In this document: positions 26,894 through 40,200 of the stretch, piece by piece
Layout of the letters: the number at the start of each line of letters is the position of its first letter
Position numbering within the stretch: position 1 is the stretch's first letter
Assembly (NCBI GenBank): GCA_022385805.1
Contig: MU277745.1
Coordinates: 69,010-133,009 of the forward strand
DNA length: 64,000 nt
From: Pilatotrama ljubarskyi
Taxonomy: Eukaryota > Basidiomycota > Agaricomycetes > Polyporales > Polyporaceae
Direction: 5' to 3'
The notes under the pieces: generated by a model
Seen by the model: the letters and a program-made list of their open reading frames with translations, nothing else
Databases searched by the model: none
Told to the model about the DNA's origin: nothing
Position numbers and translations under genes: made by a program

Positions 26894-28352
26894 TCTCGCC
26901 GAGCCTGCGCAGGCGGGTGTGTGGTCGAGCAAGTTGTATGATAGATGCTGTCGTCGTGTCTTGCGCCCGTCTCTCCATTATACGGTACCTATGCGTTGCC
27001 TGCTGCGTCGCTGTCTCTCGCGCTGGATCGATTGTGTATATACCTGATCGCCTTGTTATCGTGCCTCCCAGTCGCGTTGTGTATGTATCCGACCTCGCAT
27101 AGTCGAGCATTGTGTACGGTCTTCTCAGGAATACGGTGAGTCTTTCGTACAATCTGGTTGCTGCATGCTCATCCATCCTCGACGGATCGATGTATGTTCT
27201 CCGTCGTCGAACGGGATGCCGGTAACCTCGCGTGAGGTCCAGGACTCAGGCTAAGTTAGCCTTCGCTCGTCTGCGTCATGCTCAATCTTCACGTCGTCGA
27301 TGCGTGCGAGGTCTGCTGGAACTTCGGCTCCAGCGTCTTCGTCGAACCATTCATCCTCGGCCGACATAGTTCTCGGTGCGACCGTCGGGACGTCCTGGAC
27401 ATGTCAGTGCACCAGTGAGCGTCCGTCGTCGGGCCGTCCCCATCGCGACGCACTCGTCCCACCAGATCCAGTTTCTGAACCTCACCCGCCATCATGGCGT
27501 CGTCTGCGGTCTCCGAGTCTCCTATATAGGTAAGAACTTTTTGAACACTTCGGACGTCGCGACAGAACTCGACGCGACGACTATCGCGCCGTCCACACAC
27601 CACATGCCAGCAGTACTTGAAGTTACCGCTGCTTCATCCGAGTGCCGGCGCGCGTACGCTCCACGCAGGACGGGACTGTCCGACCGACTTTGACGGCTCT
27701 TGTACGGGCGGGCGCACACGTAGCGAAGGGCTGGCGACGCACGCAGAGCTGCTCTGAGTCGCCGCGCCGCCGCGTCGTAGAATACTTCATGAATGCCAAA
27801 CAGCGGTCCACGTCCGAGCGATTCGGTCGCGAGGACCGAGGGAACGCAGCCTGAGCGTGAGTTCTACGAAAGACGACATGTGCGGCGTACAAACGACTCG
27901 TCGATCGACACCGGGAGCTCCAGTTCTCACCGGGACGGGTGTACTACCACGCACGATGTCGAGCGGCCGCGCGCGTGCTGGAAAGAAGCTGACCGGCGAC
28001 ACGCGTGCGTACGTGTCGCGCTGGCCGGCGCGAGGAAACTAGAGTCGATGAGCATATAGACTGTCGTACTGTACTCTGCTGTTACAGAGCGAAGCGAAGC
28101 AACACGACCCGAGGCACAAGCGAAGAGCCACAGCGTCGTAGGCTCGATTCCACCACGCGACAAGAGAGAGGGACGCGCAGACGCGCCAGAACACTCCAGC
28201 AAACGATGTCGATGAACAGCGAACGGTAGGAAAGGGGGCGACTAGCACATACAGCAACCGACGACAACAAGAGCAGCGAGGCTGAACGCGAACGAACGAA
28301 CTCGACGGTCTCCGCCGTCGAATGCGACAAACGGCGTACAGCAGCAGGCCGT
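26894..28352. other. Intergenic, convergent
   Basis: About 1.5 kb between the BTB gene (plus) and a membrane-protein gene (minus); both 3' UTRs must lie here. Open frames are short and lack domains. No repeats or RNA genes were recognised. Confidence 0.4.
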
Positions 28353-30303
28353 CTACACCTGCAAGAAATCTGTCCGCAACGAGTCCGCGTCGCCCTTGTG
28401 TTTCTGCCGGCCCCACGCGATCGGTGACGCGCTCAGCAGCGGGCGCGTGACGGACGACGCGCCCGTGCCCGTCGGTGTCCCCGCGCCCTCTCTCCCACCA
28501 CTTCCACCACCTCCACCACCTCCACCTGCAGCGGAAGCCATGCGCATCTCCGCTCGACTGCTCGCGAGGCTCCCGTTCCCCTCCCCGGCTCGATGCGCGT
28601 GCGCGTGCGTATGGGGGAGCGACGCGTACGGCGCGCTGCGCTGGGACGGGTCCCGCGGGACGCCCGGCAGGTCCTTCAGGATCCCGCTTCCAGTGCTCGG
28701 CGAGAACGCGCCCGCCCCGCTCTTGTGGGACGACCCGCCGAACGTCGAAGGCGCGCCGCCGAGAGACGGGTTCGCGGAGGACTGGCCGTATCGGAAGACG
28801 CGCTCGCGCGCGCGGGAGCGGTCGTATACGCGCCTGAGGAGGAGGTAGAACGCGCCGAGGACGAGGGCGAGGCCGATGAGGGCGCCGAACGTCGCTGCGA
28901 GGATGGTGGGCGTCTTCGAGGGGGATGGTGGGGGTGTGGAAGTGCTGTGAACGTGGGTGGGTTGGGTTTAGATTGAGTACGGTGATGTCGACCGAGGCAG
29001 AGCGACGTACCTCCGGAAGGGCGTGAGGCTTGCTGTGGAGGAGAGCGTGCTCGTTTGCGAGGACCTGCACGGAGGACGTGAGCGGGGATGTTCGGGACCG
29101 ACACGTAGCGCGGGAAGAGAGGAGTGCCGAGGCCGGCGGCATCCCCGAGGCGGGAGAAGCATTCACAAGTGATGAAGTGGAGATGGAAAGAAGATGGATG
29201 GGTGGGGCAGGGGCAAGTGAGATCATCACGGATCGTGTATCAATGCCACCTCTGCATCCTCTCGAGTCTCGAGAGCGCTCTGAGGGTCTTCGTGCTGTCG
29301 CGTCTGTATGGAAGCGAAAGTGGCTCGGCACGGTGGTTAAATTGGACGGTGCTCACGAGCGAGGGGTGAACTGCGCAGACGGCCGTGGAGGGGGATCAGG
29401 AACGAGACTCACCCAGTAAGCCACGGTGGGGACGACGTGACGGTTCCGATACTACTCGTCCACTGACTGGATTACAGAGTCCGCGAAGATGAGCGCACGT
29501 CCCGCAATCAGTGCCTGGGACGCACCTGTCGGGGGCAGACGCAAAGGTGATGTAGTCGATATCGAGCCACCGTCCCTGGATGCCGTCCCCGCTGAGGACG
29601 GCGGTGAGTTTGACGAGGTGTGTGGCGGACTCGCTGCCGTTCCCAAAGGCGTGCGCGAAGAGTTGTTGGTGAAAGGCGGTCTGGGGCTGGGCGGCGTCGA
29701 GGGTGAGGACGGTGGAGTCGAACTGGACTTGGAACTTGGCCTGTGCTGCGGGGGTGAGCGGGGAGGGGAGGAGGGCATAGAGAGGACGTACGTGACCGGG
29801 GCCCTTGGAGCCATAGAGAGCAAAGGCGAAGCCGTTGAACTGAAAGGTCATGGTGGCGCCGTCGGCCTGGGCGGCATGGTAGGTGCGGTCGAAGAAGTGG
29901 TCGAGGTCTGGGTCAGAGGGGAGCTGAGTTGCCCAGGCTGGAGAGAAAGCGAGGGTGGGGTCAGTGTCGTCGAGGGTGAAGTTTGGCATAGGGAGGGACG
30001 ATGGTGAGCAAGGAAGGGCAGCAGGGGGAGGAAGAGAGGAGGCTAGGAGCGGAGAGGGCTGTGGCGGGAGGGCGGGGGAGTGTGTGGGCGCATGCAGGTC
30101 GCTTCCGGCGGAGGAGTAGGCGGGATGGGAGAACAGAGAGCAGCACACGAAGAGCAGCGGGACGAGGCCAAGCACGGACGCGACTGTCCTGCGGCTGATT
30201 GATGATCATCCCGCCCGACCCATCTCTGATCCCGCCCACCTGCTCGCTGCGCTGCAGATCCTCGCCGACGTTCTCGACAGGGGGCACAAGGGGCGGTTGC
30301 CAT
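28353..30303 (-). CDS. Single-pass membrane protein with lectin-like ectodomain
   Basis: Proposed exons 30303-30240, 30183-29526, 29466-29413, 29064-29011 and 28944-28353; all phases close, 473 aa. The 5' exon is the least certain. It was chosen because it joins a basic start (MATAPCAPCRERRRGSA) to a hydrophobic VASVLGLVPLLFVCC that has no ATG of its own; the next in-frame ATG is at 29989. The ectodomain starts NFTLDDTDPTLAFSPAW and contains MTFQFNGFAFALYGSKGPGH and GRWLDIDYITF, a pattern common in mushroom membrane proteins. A Ser/Thr stalk (SSQTSTLSSTASLTPF) leads to the membrane helix TILAATFGALIGLALVLGAF, followed by RRVYDRSRARER and a Ser/Gly-rich cytosolic tail ending FLQV. Probably a cell-surface sensor or adhesion protein. 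The 348-nt intron 29065-29412 is unusually long. Confidence 0.65.
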
Positions 30304-31512
30304 GACGGATCAGAGAGAGCAGCGAGAGCGCACCCGGCGAATCGCGACAGGCCCCGTCCACAGCATCAGAATCTCGCGGTACCTGCCATGGCCTACAGAT
30401 TCGTAGCAGATGATGCGCCGTCCTAGCAGGCAGAGACAGAACAGGGCACGCGTCGTGAGCATCCTGGTGCACGCAGGAGGAGTCTCGCGTAGCAGCGAGA
30501 TGTCAACCAACGCGTGCGTCACGCGCGTGGATAGCCCAACGACGATACACCAGCCTCGCAATGCGCTCACAGCGGTCATCAGCAGCAGCCGAAACGTTTC
30601 CCCGCCCCGGACCACGACCTAACCGCCCCTATGACATAGACTCGGATCCCGCGTCGGTATTGGGGTGCGACTACAACAGCCATATTCGGCATCTGGGACT
30701 TGTGTATGCTGCGCGAAACCCGCGACTCGCGACTGGATGGGAACACGTCGGTGGAATGTGGAACAACGAAAAGCAAGAACGTTGTACGAACGGACAGTGA
30801 TCGACGATTGCATCCGCCCGCGTGGTGCGACGAGCTCCAGCAGTACCTCGGGCCACAGTGGGCCCGCGGGTCGGCGAAGACCAGTCGGACGACGTCACGG
30901 TCTGCGCGTGTCTCTCCGTCATGAGCGCGATAGCCGATACGCGCACTCCAGCGACTGAGACACGCTCGAGAGCCAGAGATAGAGAGTAGCATTGACAGTC
31001 AAGACCGAGACCGAGCGAGCACCAGGCGGTCAGGACATACACAGGACGCGGAGTCGGGTGAGAGAGGTGGGAAGAGCAAGTGTCCTCTAATACAAGGGAA
31101 TAAAAACATCTCCAATACGAAGGCCAAATAGCAAGTACAAAATGCATGTGTGTGTGTTCCGGCGAAGAGTGTATGGAAAGAGGTGCCGCATGAAGGGGAA
31201 ACCGGAAGACGACGCACGGCGGCAAGGGGTAACATCGACGCGAACGAGCACGGAGACAAAGGAAACATAGCCGGATTACAGGTGCGTTTGCGTACAGGTA
31301 TGTATGGTATGCGTGCGGCGCCGAGGATATACAATATATAGACGTGTAAATCAGGTCAGTACGAGGGAGGAGGCGCGGACGAGACGAGACGAGGCAGGCA
31401 GAGACTTCAGACCCCGAGATATTGAGGCGAGACGAGAACGGACAGAGTCGTCGCGCGCGCACGTAGAGACGAGACGTGACGCGACGCCGCCCCTCCCGCC
31501 AGCCTAAGGGCT
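30304..31512. other. Intergenic
   Basis: About 1.2 kb between the 5' end of the membrane-protein gene and the 3' end of the zinc-finger gene. The part near 31100-31350 is richer in A+T (TATATTGTATATCC on the minus strand) and is probably the transcription factor's 3' UTR. No gene seen. Confidence 0.4.
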
Positions 31513-34262
31513 TCACGCCCTCATTCCAACGGCAGCGGCGAATCGTACTTGAGACTCATTCCCGTGGGGCTCCCCTCCAGCCCCAGCCCCACTCCCACCC
31601 CCATCCCCGCCATGTCCAGGGGATCCGGGCCCACCCCGTCCGGGAGGGGACGATAGCCCTGATGCTGACCCAGGTGATGCGCGTGGTGTCCGGGATGCGA
31701 GGGAAGGGGATGGTGTGGATGTCCCGACGGAGGAGGGTGATGCGGGTGATGCCCGTGCGTAGGATGCGTGGTGTGCGACGGGCGACCGTGTACCGACACC
31801 GACAGCGGCGTATGCACCCCATCCGGGTAGCTGTTGTTGTTGCTGGTGCTGTTGTGATGGTGGTTCGTAGTGTCCTGCGCCGGAAAGTACTGCGTGGCGC
31901 CCATATGCGCCTGAGGATGCGGACTGGCCGAAAGCGGTCCCCCATACCTCTCCGCGACGAACCGCCTCATGTACTCCTCCTCCGAACTCCGCCGCTCGCG
32001 CTCCGCCGTCTCCTCGCGCTGCTGCTGCTGAGCCTGCGCCTGCTGGAGCCGCTGCCGGAGCTGTTCCTGCTGCTGTCGGTGCAGCTCGAGCGAATAGTGC
32101 TGCGCCTGCGCCGCCAGGTGCGGGTTCTGCGCCAGCTGCTGCCGGAGGGGGGCTGACGCTGGGCCGATCGACGAGTGCGAGTTGCGCGGCTGATGTGACG
32201 AGTCCGGATGATGTGGTGGGCCGCGAGAGTGCGCCTGAGCCCGCGCCTGCTGGGCCTGCGCCGCCTGGTGCTGAGCCTGCGCCTGCGCCTGCGCCTGAGC
32301 CTGAGCCTGAGCCTGCTGCTGAGCCTGCACCTGCGCCTGCTGCTGCTGATAGCGGTATAAATGGTCGAGCTGCTGCTGCATCTGGAGGTGGGTCATTGCA
32401 GAGTTCCATGACGGAGAGCCGTCGAGACTGGGGTCGAGACTCGCTCCCGTACTCGTATTCCCCGCCGAACCCGCCGCTGCTAACGGGCCGCCCAGCATCT
32501 CCCCGTTGGCGTGGCCCATCGTCGTCATCGTCAGATCCAGAGAAAGGTCGTTTCCTGGGATTGCCCGCCCCGGCGGCGAACGCCGCAGAGGACCCGGACC
32601 CTGACCCTGACCCTGCGTAGGCGGAGGCGGACCCGGCGGTGGCAGGTGCGTGGAAGGAAAATGGAGAGTCGTATCCGCCGGGAGACGTCGGCTCGTCTCC
32701 TCCTGCTGCTGCATCCTCGCCGCCTCCATAGCCGCTCCCGAGTCGGCGTATGGGCTCGAGAGACCCGCCGCTGCCGCCGCCGAGCCGTCCATGTCCGACG
32801 GCAAACCGTAGGGATAGCTCTGGGCGAGACGCGCCTGAGCCTGCTGCGCCTGCGCCCAGGCCTGGTAGTGCTCCAGCTCCTGCAGCGAAAGGCCCTGCGC
32901 CGCCGCCTGCGCCTGCAGACCCGGGTGGGTAGTAGTATGCGGCGGGAGCGGTGCCCGGGCGAGCAGCTGTGGAGGGTCGCCGTCCGTAAGGGCCTGATGG
33001 GGTTGGTAGAGGTAGTACGTGTGAGTGTGTGAGGGGTTGCTGCTGCTGGTGCTGTTGTTGCTGCTGTGCGGCGGCGAGCGACCCATAGGGTGGTGGTGGG
33101 CCGCCGGATGAGCCGGGTGGGGGTGCGAGAGCGCGGACGGGAGGGAGGGATGAGGAGACGACGGCACTGAGGGGTGGGAGGGATCGCGCGGGGTCGGGCC
33201 CAGGGCCGCTGCTGGATCCTGGGCGAGCGGCGGATGGGAGATCGGCGACACTGAAGTTGAAGGAGGCGGCGGAGGGGACGAGAAAGGACTGGCCCGGGTG
33301 GTGTTGGAGCTGTTGGTGGTAGAGAGAGGCGGCGGCGGCGGGAGATGGAGCGGATGCTGAGGGGGCACGAAAGGACTGGCCGGGGTCACGAAAGGAACGG
33401 CTGTTGGTGGGGCGCATGGCGGGCCTGTCGACGTCGGAAGTCTGGATGTGCCATGTAGAACTCGCTGGGGGATGAAACATGGCGTTCGAGCCCTCGTAGC
33501 CGGTACTGGTGCCGGGGCGCTGTGCGAGGGGGTGGACGGCGTGGGAAACATCCTCCTGCTTGACGGCCATGGAGGGGATGGAGCCGTTGAGGGAGGCGGC
33601 GGTGGTGGGGGAAATAGCGGAGGCAGCAGCCTGGGCGCGTTTGCTGCGGCCGGGGCCGCCCTTGGAGGCGGCGGTCATGGAGGCGTGGAGGGAGGTGAGC
33701 TCCTGCATCATGCGCTCGTTTTGCTCCTGCTTGTCAGCGTGGACGGTCTGGGCGTGCTGGCGGAGGTTGTCGAGGCGGGAGAACTGCTTGCCGCAGTGGC
33801 AGGTGAAGGGGCGCTCGCCGGTGTGTTTCCTGCGAGGGCGATGATGAGCATGGTGTGCGGTCGCGTGGGGGGCGCGGAGGCAGATCAGGACCGCAGAAGG
33901 GAGATGCGCGGAGATGGCGGGGTGTATGCGCGCGGGTGGGGAGAGAAAGGAGAGAGAGGGGTGGGGACGTACCTGATGTGCCTGGCCAAGTGTTCGCTCC
34001 TGCTGAAGACCATCCTGCATTCGCCGTAGCCTCTGCACTGGAAGGTCTTTGCGGGGGCTGGGCGGTAGCGGGTCTTTGCGACGGCTGAGGTGGGTGGGTT
34101 GTTGTTGCGCATGTCGGTGGGGTGGGCGGGCTGGAAGGGCTGCTGGGCGACGACGGCGGCCATGGGGGACGGGGCGGACGGCGAGGGCGACTGCGAGGGG
34201 TCGTGCGCTGGCTGGGCGGAGGGGGGAGGGGGAGGGGACGGCGGGGACTTTTGGCTGTCCAT
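31513..34262 (-). CDS. C2H2 zinc-finger transcription factor, Usv1/Rgm1 class
   Basis: Exon 1 34262-33973, intron 33830-33972 (143 nt), exon 2 33829-31513; 868 aa in this frame. The two fingers straddle the intron: [20 protein letters not shown] then [14 protein letters not shown] and [20 protein letters not shown]. This is the Usv1/Rgm1/Com2 arrangement ([16 protein letters not shown]). The fingers are flanked by Pro-rich and polyQ, polyA and polyG tracts, and an [16 protein letters not shown] then [12 protein letters not shown] block at about 32.4-32.6 kb. From 33551 down to 31521 a second frame of the same strand is also open (676 codons), and its 3' half has better codon-third-position bias (for example [33 protein letters not shown]). 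The true C-terminus is therefore unsettled; see findings. Likely a nuclear regulator; targets unknown. Confidence 0.75.
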
Positions 34263-37200
34263 TGCCGTTCGAAGCGGCAGAGTGCCAACCTAAAAGGTGC
34301 CTGAAATCTCAATTAAGGCACATTTCCAGCGGAGTCCCAATTCCCCCGCCCGCTCTCCCGGGTCAGGCACTTGAATCCCCGGTACCGAATGTGGAATCCG
34401 TTCTGGACGTCAAAACATATCCTCCGCCGCCTGCTGTGCTGTGTCGCGGGAGACACCTCGAGAGACGGACGAGCAGGCAGGGCTCGTGCACGCCGTCCTC
34501 CTCCGTGAACCACCCGCGTCGCGCTGGCTGCGTTCCCGTTCGCTCCATGCCTTCATCCAAACGTTAACCTTGCCCGATCCCATACATTCCTCCCGCTCGC
34601 TTTCCCAGCTATCGCTCGCACTCGCCCTCCATTCCTCCCGTGCTCGATTTCTAACACCGGCTGCTCTCTCCACCCATCTCCGTTTTGGCACGTCCATCTA
34701 TCATCACCCACAACCGACGCCTCCCACGCGGTTTCGCCCCGACAGATCGCATCCGAACTCTCGTCCACGATGGATCTGCCTCGACCAAGCCTCTTTCGCC
34801 CTCCAGCCTGCCCGTCTCACACGGCGCCCGAACGCTGCGCTCGGCGCTCGTCTTCCCCGCCGCACTAGCAGCAGACGGCCCGTCCAGAACAGCGTCGCGT
34901 GCGCGTTTTTCTGCGCTTCGCCCCCGTTGTGTGGCCGTCGGAGGAGATTGGGATGCGCGTGGGCGATTGGCAGCAGCTCGCACCTCCTCTCCCGAGACCG
35001 TTCTCGCCCCTTGGTGGCTGTGTCGCCCTCCCCCAGCCAATCGCCGCTCGTGTTCGCCCGCGTCCACGTGGATCGGCATCCATATCGGGGCGTGGGCCGG
35101 CGGAGACGCCGCGCCGGGCAAAGGTGTTTCTCCGCGTCGGCCATGCCGGGCATGTGCTGCCGTGCCAGCTTGCTCGACAGAAAACGCAGTGCGCAAAAGA
35201 GTCCGTCGTCGTGTCCACGCTCACCCGGCCCGTCCCGTCCCGTCTTCCGTCTCGACCCGGCCTCGGACGCTGACACGGAAAGAGGACTTGTGCACGCACG
35301 CCGCGTCTTCTTGAACCCGCCGCTCTTGTCGCTGCTTACAGCATGATAGAGAGACCGCGTTCGTATCCTCGTCCGCCCGCTCAAGCCGCGCATCAGTCCA
35401 CCCAGCGCACCTCCCGACCGGCATTCCGTCCACGCTCCCTCTCGCACACGCCCGCAAACATCTTCACTTTCCTATCAATTCGTCCACCCGAAACGCGTCC
35501 CAACACGCTGGCCCACGCTCCCCCTCACATCTCTCGTCAACTTCCGCTGATGGCGAGTCTGGTCTCGACTCCTCCCCGTCACTGCTCTCTCGTCAGCCCA
35601 CGCCGCACGTCCCTCCCTCCGTTCCGCGCGCCCCGTTTCGCTCTCTCTCTCTCGCACGCTCTGTCTCCTCGTGGTTCCTCTCGTGTCTCACCTCGGATTC
35701 TCCTCTGCTCTAGTCCACGCGCAGACGAGCTATTGCTTGCAATATCACACGCTCAGAGCCATCTCGACATCTCATCCACGCCCGCGCTTCTTCTCCGCAG
35801 TACACACGCGCTCGCCCTGAGCGTACACAGCGTCGCGGGGCTAGCGCGCGCTCTCGCCGAGGACCTCCCTCGGTGCCTGGCTGGCACAGGCCCCAGGCCC
35901 CGCGCTCCCCACTTTACCTCTTAGCACCCTCCCCCTTACCTTCGGAGCACGCCTGCAGATCTGCCTCCGGAGACACGCGTCCTGCGCTGCTGCTGCTGCT
36001 GCTGCCCCTGATCGACAGTCACCGTCAAAACCATTGTCAGCTCTGTCGCCCGGGTGCATTCATATTGACGCGGCTGTCGGCCTGCGCTGCGCGCTCGTCC
36101 TCTGCTGCTTTTCCCCCGTCCCACTGTGCCGAACTGCAACTGCACCCTGCCCATCTGTCCGCCCCCGCCGCCGCCGTCTCTGCTACTGTATGGGACTACT
36201 TACCGGGTGTGCTCTGGGCTGGACTGGCCTGCCATGCCGGCGAAGGCTCGGTGCGCTCGGCTGTGCTCTGCTGCTTCTTCCTCGCGCGTCTGAACCTCCC
36301 TCTCTGCACGCGTCGCGCGTTCCCTGTGTCTCTTCCTCTTTCCAGAACTGCGGTCTCGGTGCTCGCCTCTCCGCGCGCTTGCCCTCCTGTCCATGTCCCC
36401 CAGGGCCCGTGTCGAACACCGGTCAGGGCAGGGCACCGCCCCCGAAGTGCGGCTGAATGGGCCGCTGCGCGCATGTGGTCTGCTCGCTCCCGTCTGCGTT
36501 GGCGTCGGCGTCGGCGTCGGCCGCCGCTGCTACAGTAGAATGGACACCTCGATTCCCCCGGGGGCCGTATTGCGACCGAGCCCGCGCGTCCACGGCTGCA
36601 CGAGGCACGCCGACAGTCGCGATAGAGAGGTGAGTGAGGTGATGGATCCCTGCATTTCGTGCGCAGGATCGCGGGCCACGCTGCGTGGTGTGCGATGCGG
36701 GTGGACTGTTCAGCAGGGCTGCACAAAGGAGTTTGCATGACAGGTATCCCGCCGACCAAGACGGGCGACAAGATGTCAACGTTCCGTCGCTCATTTGCCT
36801 TTGGACCACTTTTGGACGGTCTGCAACGCCTGGGTGCCCACCGCGTTGGTGAGCCTCTGTAGGTGTATGCCTTGCCGGCGCGGTGAGTGCGTGGTCTGAC
36901 AAAGCGGCGCGCGGACGAATGGCCGGTGCTTTTGCGCGAGTCCCTCCAAGTCCCCAGGCCTCGATCCCGACTTCTTCGGAGCGGCCGGGTATCACCTTTG
37001 TACTTCCGTGGCGACGATGTGTATGTTTTCGCAGGTGAGACGTCGTTTCGAGTGCATGTATGCCACCCATGTTGCTGAGTCGCTTGTTTGCTATGCCAGC
37101 AAAGCGGGTCTTCCTGCTCATGCCTCCTCCGTTCAGCTCGACGAATGCGCGCGCGCGCATTTGCAAAGGGCCCATCGCGAACTTAATCTCGCACGCGGGC

Positions 37201-40200
37201 GTTGTACAGTAGACTCGGGAACACCCGCTGATGGGAAAAGGGCATCTCGGAGCCGAAGAGAAGGCGGCTACACTCCGGGGGCAGCGTCCCGGTCGAGCCG
37301 TCCACCACTCGAGCGAAAGATGAGAGACGCTACCGAACGCCTCCCCATGTGGATCGTTCTCACGTGTCCACGCGAGTCTCGCCCCGCTCGACCGACGTTC
37401 GCACAACCGCCGCGATAGGATCGTACAGTATAATCAATGTCGGTGTCGCGGACGCCGACGGGGCTTTGTGCCCGTTGGGGCAATGGCGAGACGCGCGAGG
37501 AGGTAAGCGGATCGCCCGCCTGGGTACAATGCCAGGCACGCAGAACGTGGGCTGGGACGAGAAGAAAGAGCCAGGTTCGAGAGGGCCGACCGAGGGCGCC
37601 GCGTGCGTGTACGTACATCTTCCGTGTCATGCGCGACTCGAACCAGACCCACCCCCTCCGCTTGCCAGCTCATCAGCATGCACTCACGAACTTCTTCCGG
37701 ATCTCCACGAGTCGCGGAGTCGCGGAGGGAGAGCGTCGGGCGATCCACAATTCAGATTGCAGATGTCAGGGCACAGGCACAGAACCCTCTCAGTACGCGT
37801 TCGGTGAATTGGAAGCATGCTGCAGCGGACGGTGAGATGCGCGTAAGAGATGCATCAGGCCCGGTCTGCGAATCTGCACTTGTAAGTACGAAGATCGTAT
37901 GGTGTCTGCGCCGCGAAATCAGACGGTTCACTGTTCAGATGGCCCGCATCAACTACACTGTTTTCAGGCCATCTATCACAGGATGGCTCGTCTGGCCCAA
38001 GCGAGCGTTCCCGCCGGCAGCGCAAGGCACGCCCGCGTAACTCCCCTCCGTCGCCTGGAAATGTTGGAGCTCTCCTTAGTGCGTCCACGGCCCAGGGGCG
38101 AGGACATCGAGACGGAGTTTGCGTGCCTGCGGGCGACGGGGGCTGCGGACGTGGGACGGTACAGCCGCAGTGCTGTGCTTGCCTGTCACGCTACTTTTCT
38201 TTGGCCGCTCTGTGTCCGCGGCCAACGGGCCAGACGTCCTGTTCAATGTCGATGTGGAGCGGAGATGGCGGGGAAAATCTCCGGAGCTATGGTAGGGCTG
38301 GACGTAGACCAAGAAAAAAACGGTCACCGCGACCGAACTTGCGCCACGGCGTCCGGGATGTGCGAGCTACGCTGGCATTTTGGTTTTGAGGACAAGGAAT
38401 CTGAAGATGGCGGGTCGTGCACGTCCATCCCCGGAATGTTCAAAAACGTACCAAGCAGAAGGATAGGTGCAAAGGATGGCAAACGTCGGTGCCGAGGCCC
38501 GCTCGCACAGGCTTGGAGCTTCGAGTGATGTGATTGACCCATGCAGCTGAAAGGCGAAACCGCAGACATATTGTAGACATGTCGGCGTTCACGCGCCGCA
38601 GCCGTCTGCCGTGTTGTCGGCTATGGCGGCCAGAACGAAAGTGCGGCGACTCCTGTGTGAACGGTTGGCCGTGTTCAGTATACCGAGTCCGACTCGGGCT
38701 ATCGACTCGGGCGTATGATTGGAGAAGACACGTTCCAGCCCAACCGTAGGCGCGGGAAGAGCAGGGTGCTTACTCTAAGAGCGCTGAGCGTACGTCCCAG
38801 ATCCACGCCGTCCGAATCTCTGGTTCCTGTAGATGTTGCGGCGGCGACATGATGCAGACAAAAGCGGAGATCGTGTTTCGAAGTCACTCACGCACAATCG
38901 ACGGGGTGAGAGCGGGCGGTAAAGCTCCGCCGCTGGCTGCATCCACGTCGCTACCGGCACGGCGCCGTAGATAGCCCCAGCTGTCCTGCGGGAAAGTTCG
39001 CAACTCCAGGCGCTGCAGCAAGCCGCGTGCAAATCTCGAGCGTCCGAGGCAAGAGCAGCGGCTGCCCTCAAAGTCCAACGCGAGCCGTGCAGTACGTGTG
39101 TCGAGTTGTCGATCACGACTCTTACCGACAGCCCTAGGCACCAGGGCAACCACGCCCGCGTACGTCCGGAGGTACCGGCGGTATCAGCGAAGCAGTCGTC
39201 CGGTACGCTGCTGTGCCTCTTCCCGCGAAGCTGCACCGGTGTACGAGATCCCGACTGGGGTGCAGGATCTCGGAGGTCAGACCTTGCAGAAGCGGCGCCG
39301 CCGGGTAGAGTGGGGTGCGGGGAACAGGAGTCAGGAACGGGGGGTGGCGGCTCCTCTGGGCTTCGCAATGGATCGGTGTATGGGTGAGGGAACAGCACCG
39401 TTGGTCGTCCATCGCGTCGTTGGATGTGCCGGCTGGTGTTTGCGCTTCTCCGGCGCAGAAGAGGGTCGTTCTTGCGAGCGATGTTATCCTTCCTTGTAAA
39501 CAATCGTCGTCGCCCACCGGGGAAGTAGCGGCGGCCGGTGGAGGGGAAGGAGATTTAGGGCCTAGTCGCTGTCCATGATTCTGGTAGAGTATGCCGCTGT
39601 AATAGCCTGCGTGAGGATCACTTAGGGAGCGCAGAAGGGAACGAGGGCGTACCTTCCAGGGATCGCAGCAAATATACTATTGACTCCTCTCGATGTAGCC
39701 GCTGACTGCTCTCGTCCAGTGGCAGCTCGGCATTGCTCTCTAGCAAAGAGCATGCACGTCGCATGCTCTCCTAGTCGATCCGGTAGCTTTCAAATTGAAG
39801 GTGATCTTCACTTGCCGATAGTCAACAGAAGGTTGGGCTGAATGGGATAACGTGGCCTATTGAGGGAGACGTTGCTGACTAGAGAAGAAAGCACGACTGC
39901 CAGCAGCTGGACAAAGCTGAAATCTCTGTACGTACTGATGCATCAGGAGGCCCGGCATTGGAATACCACCCACGACACCACCATCCTCGATAAGGGACCT
40001 CGAAGACGAGGGTTTCGCGGGGTTGTAAATATGTACTGCATGGGAACATTCGGTAGGACTGCTTTGCCATCGCGCCAAAAACGTCTAGGAGCTTGCCACA
40101 GCGGCGCTCCTCGTGCCAAAGCTCCGATCGACAACCAGAACTGAGGCGGGGGCCGTTCGGCTGGCAGAGAATCGGACATTCGTATGCCCTCGGCTGATAC

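Noticed and set aside
28036..29331. 430-codon minus-strand frame across the membrane-protein gene
   Set aside because: Lies out of frame with the transmembrane and stalk coding sequence, which has clear splice phase; it is a high-G+C shadow.
34441..35346. 301-codon open frame on the plus strand
   Set aside because: Composition follows the CT-rich DNA (Arg/Ser/Pro), overlapping frames of similar length exist on both strands, no domain or start context.
36423..37406. 327-codon open frame on the minus strand
   Set aside because: Residue use looks random and contains translations of simple repeats (ADADADANADG); no conserved motif.
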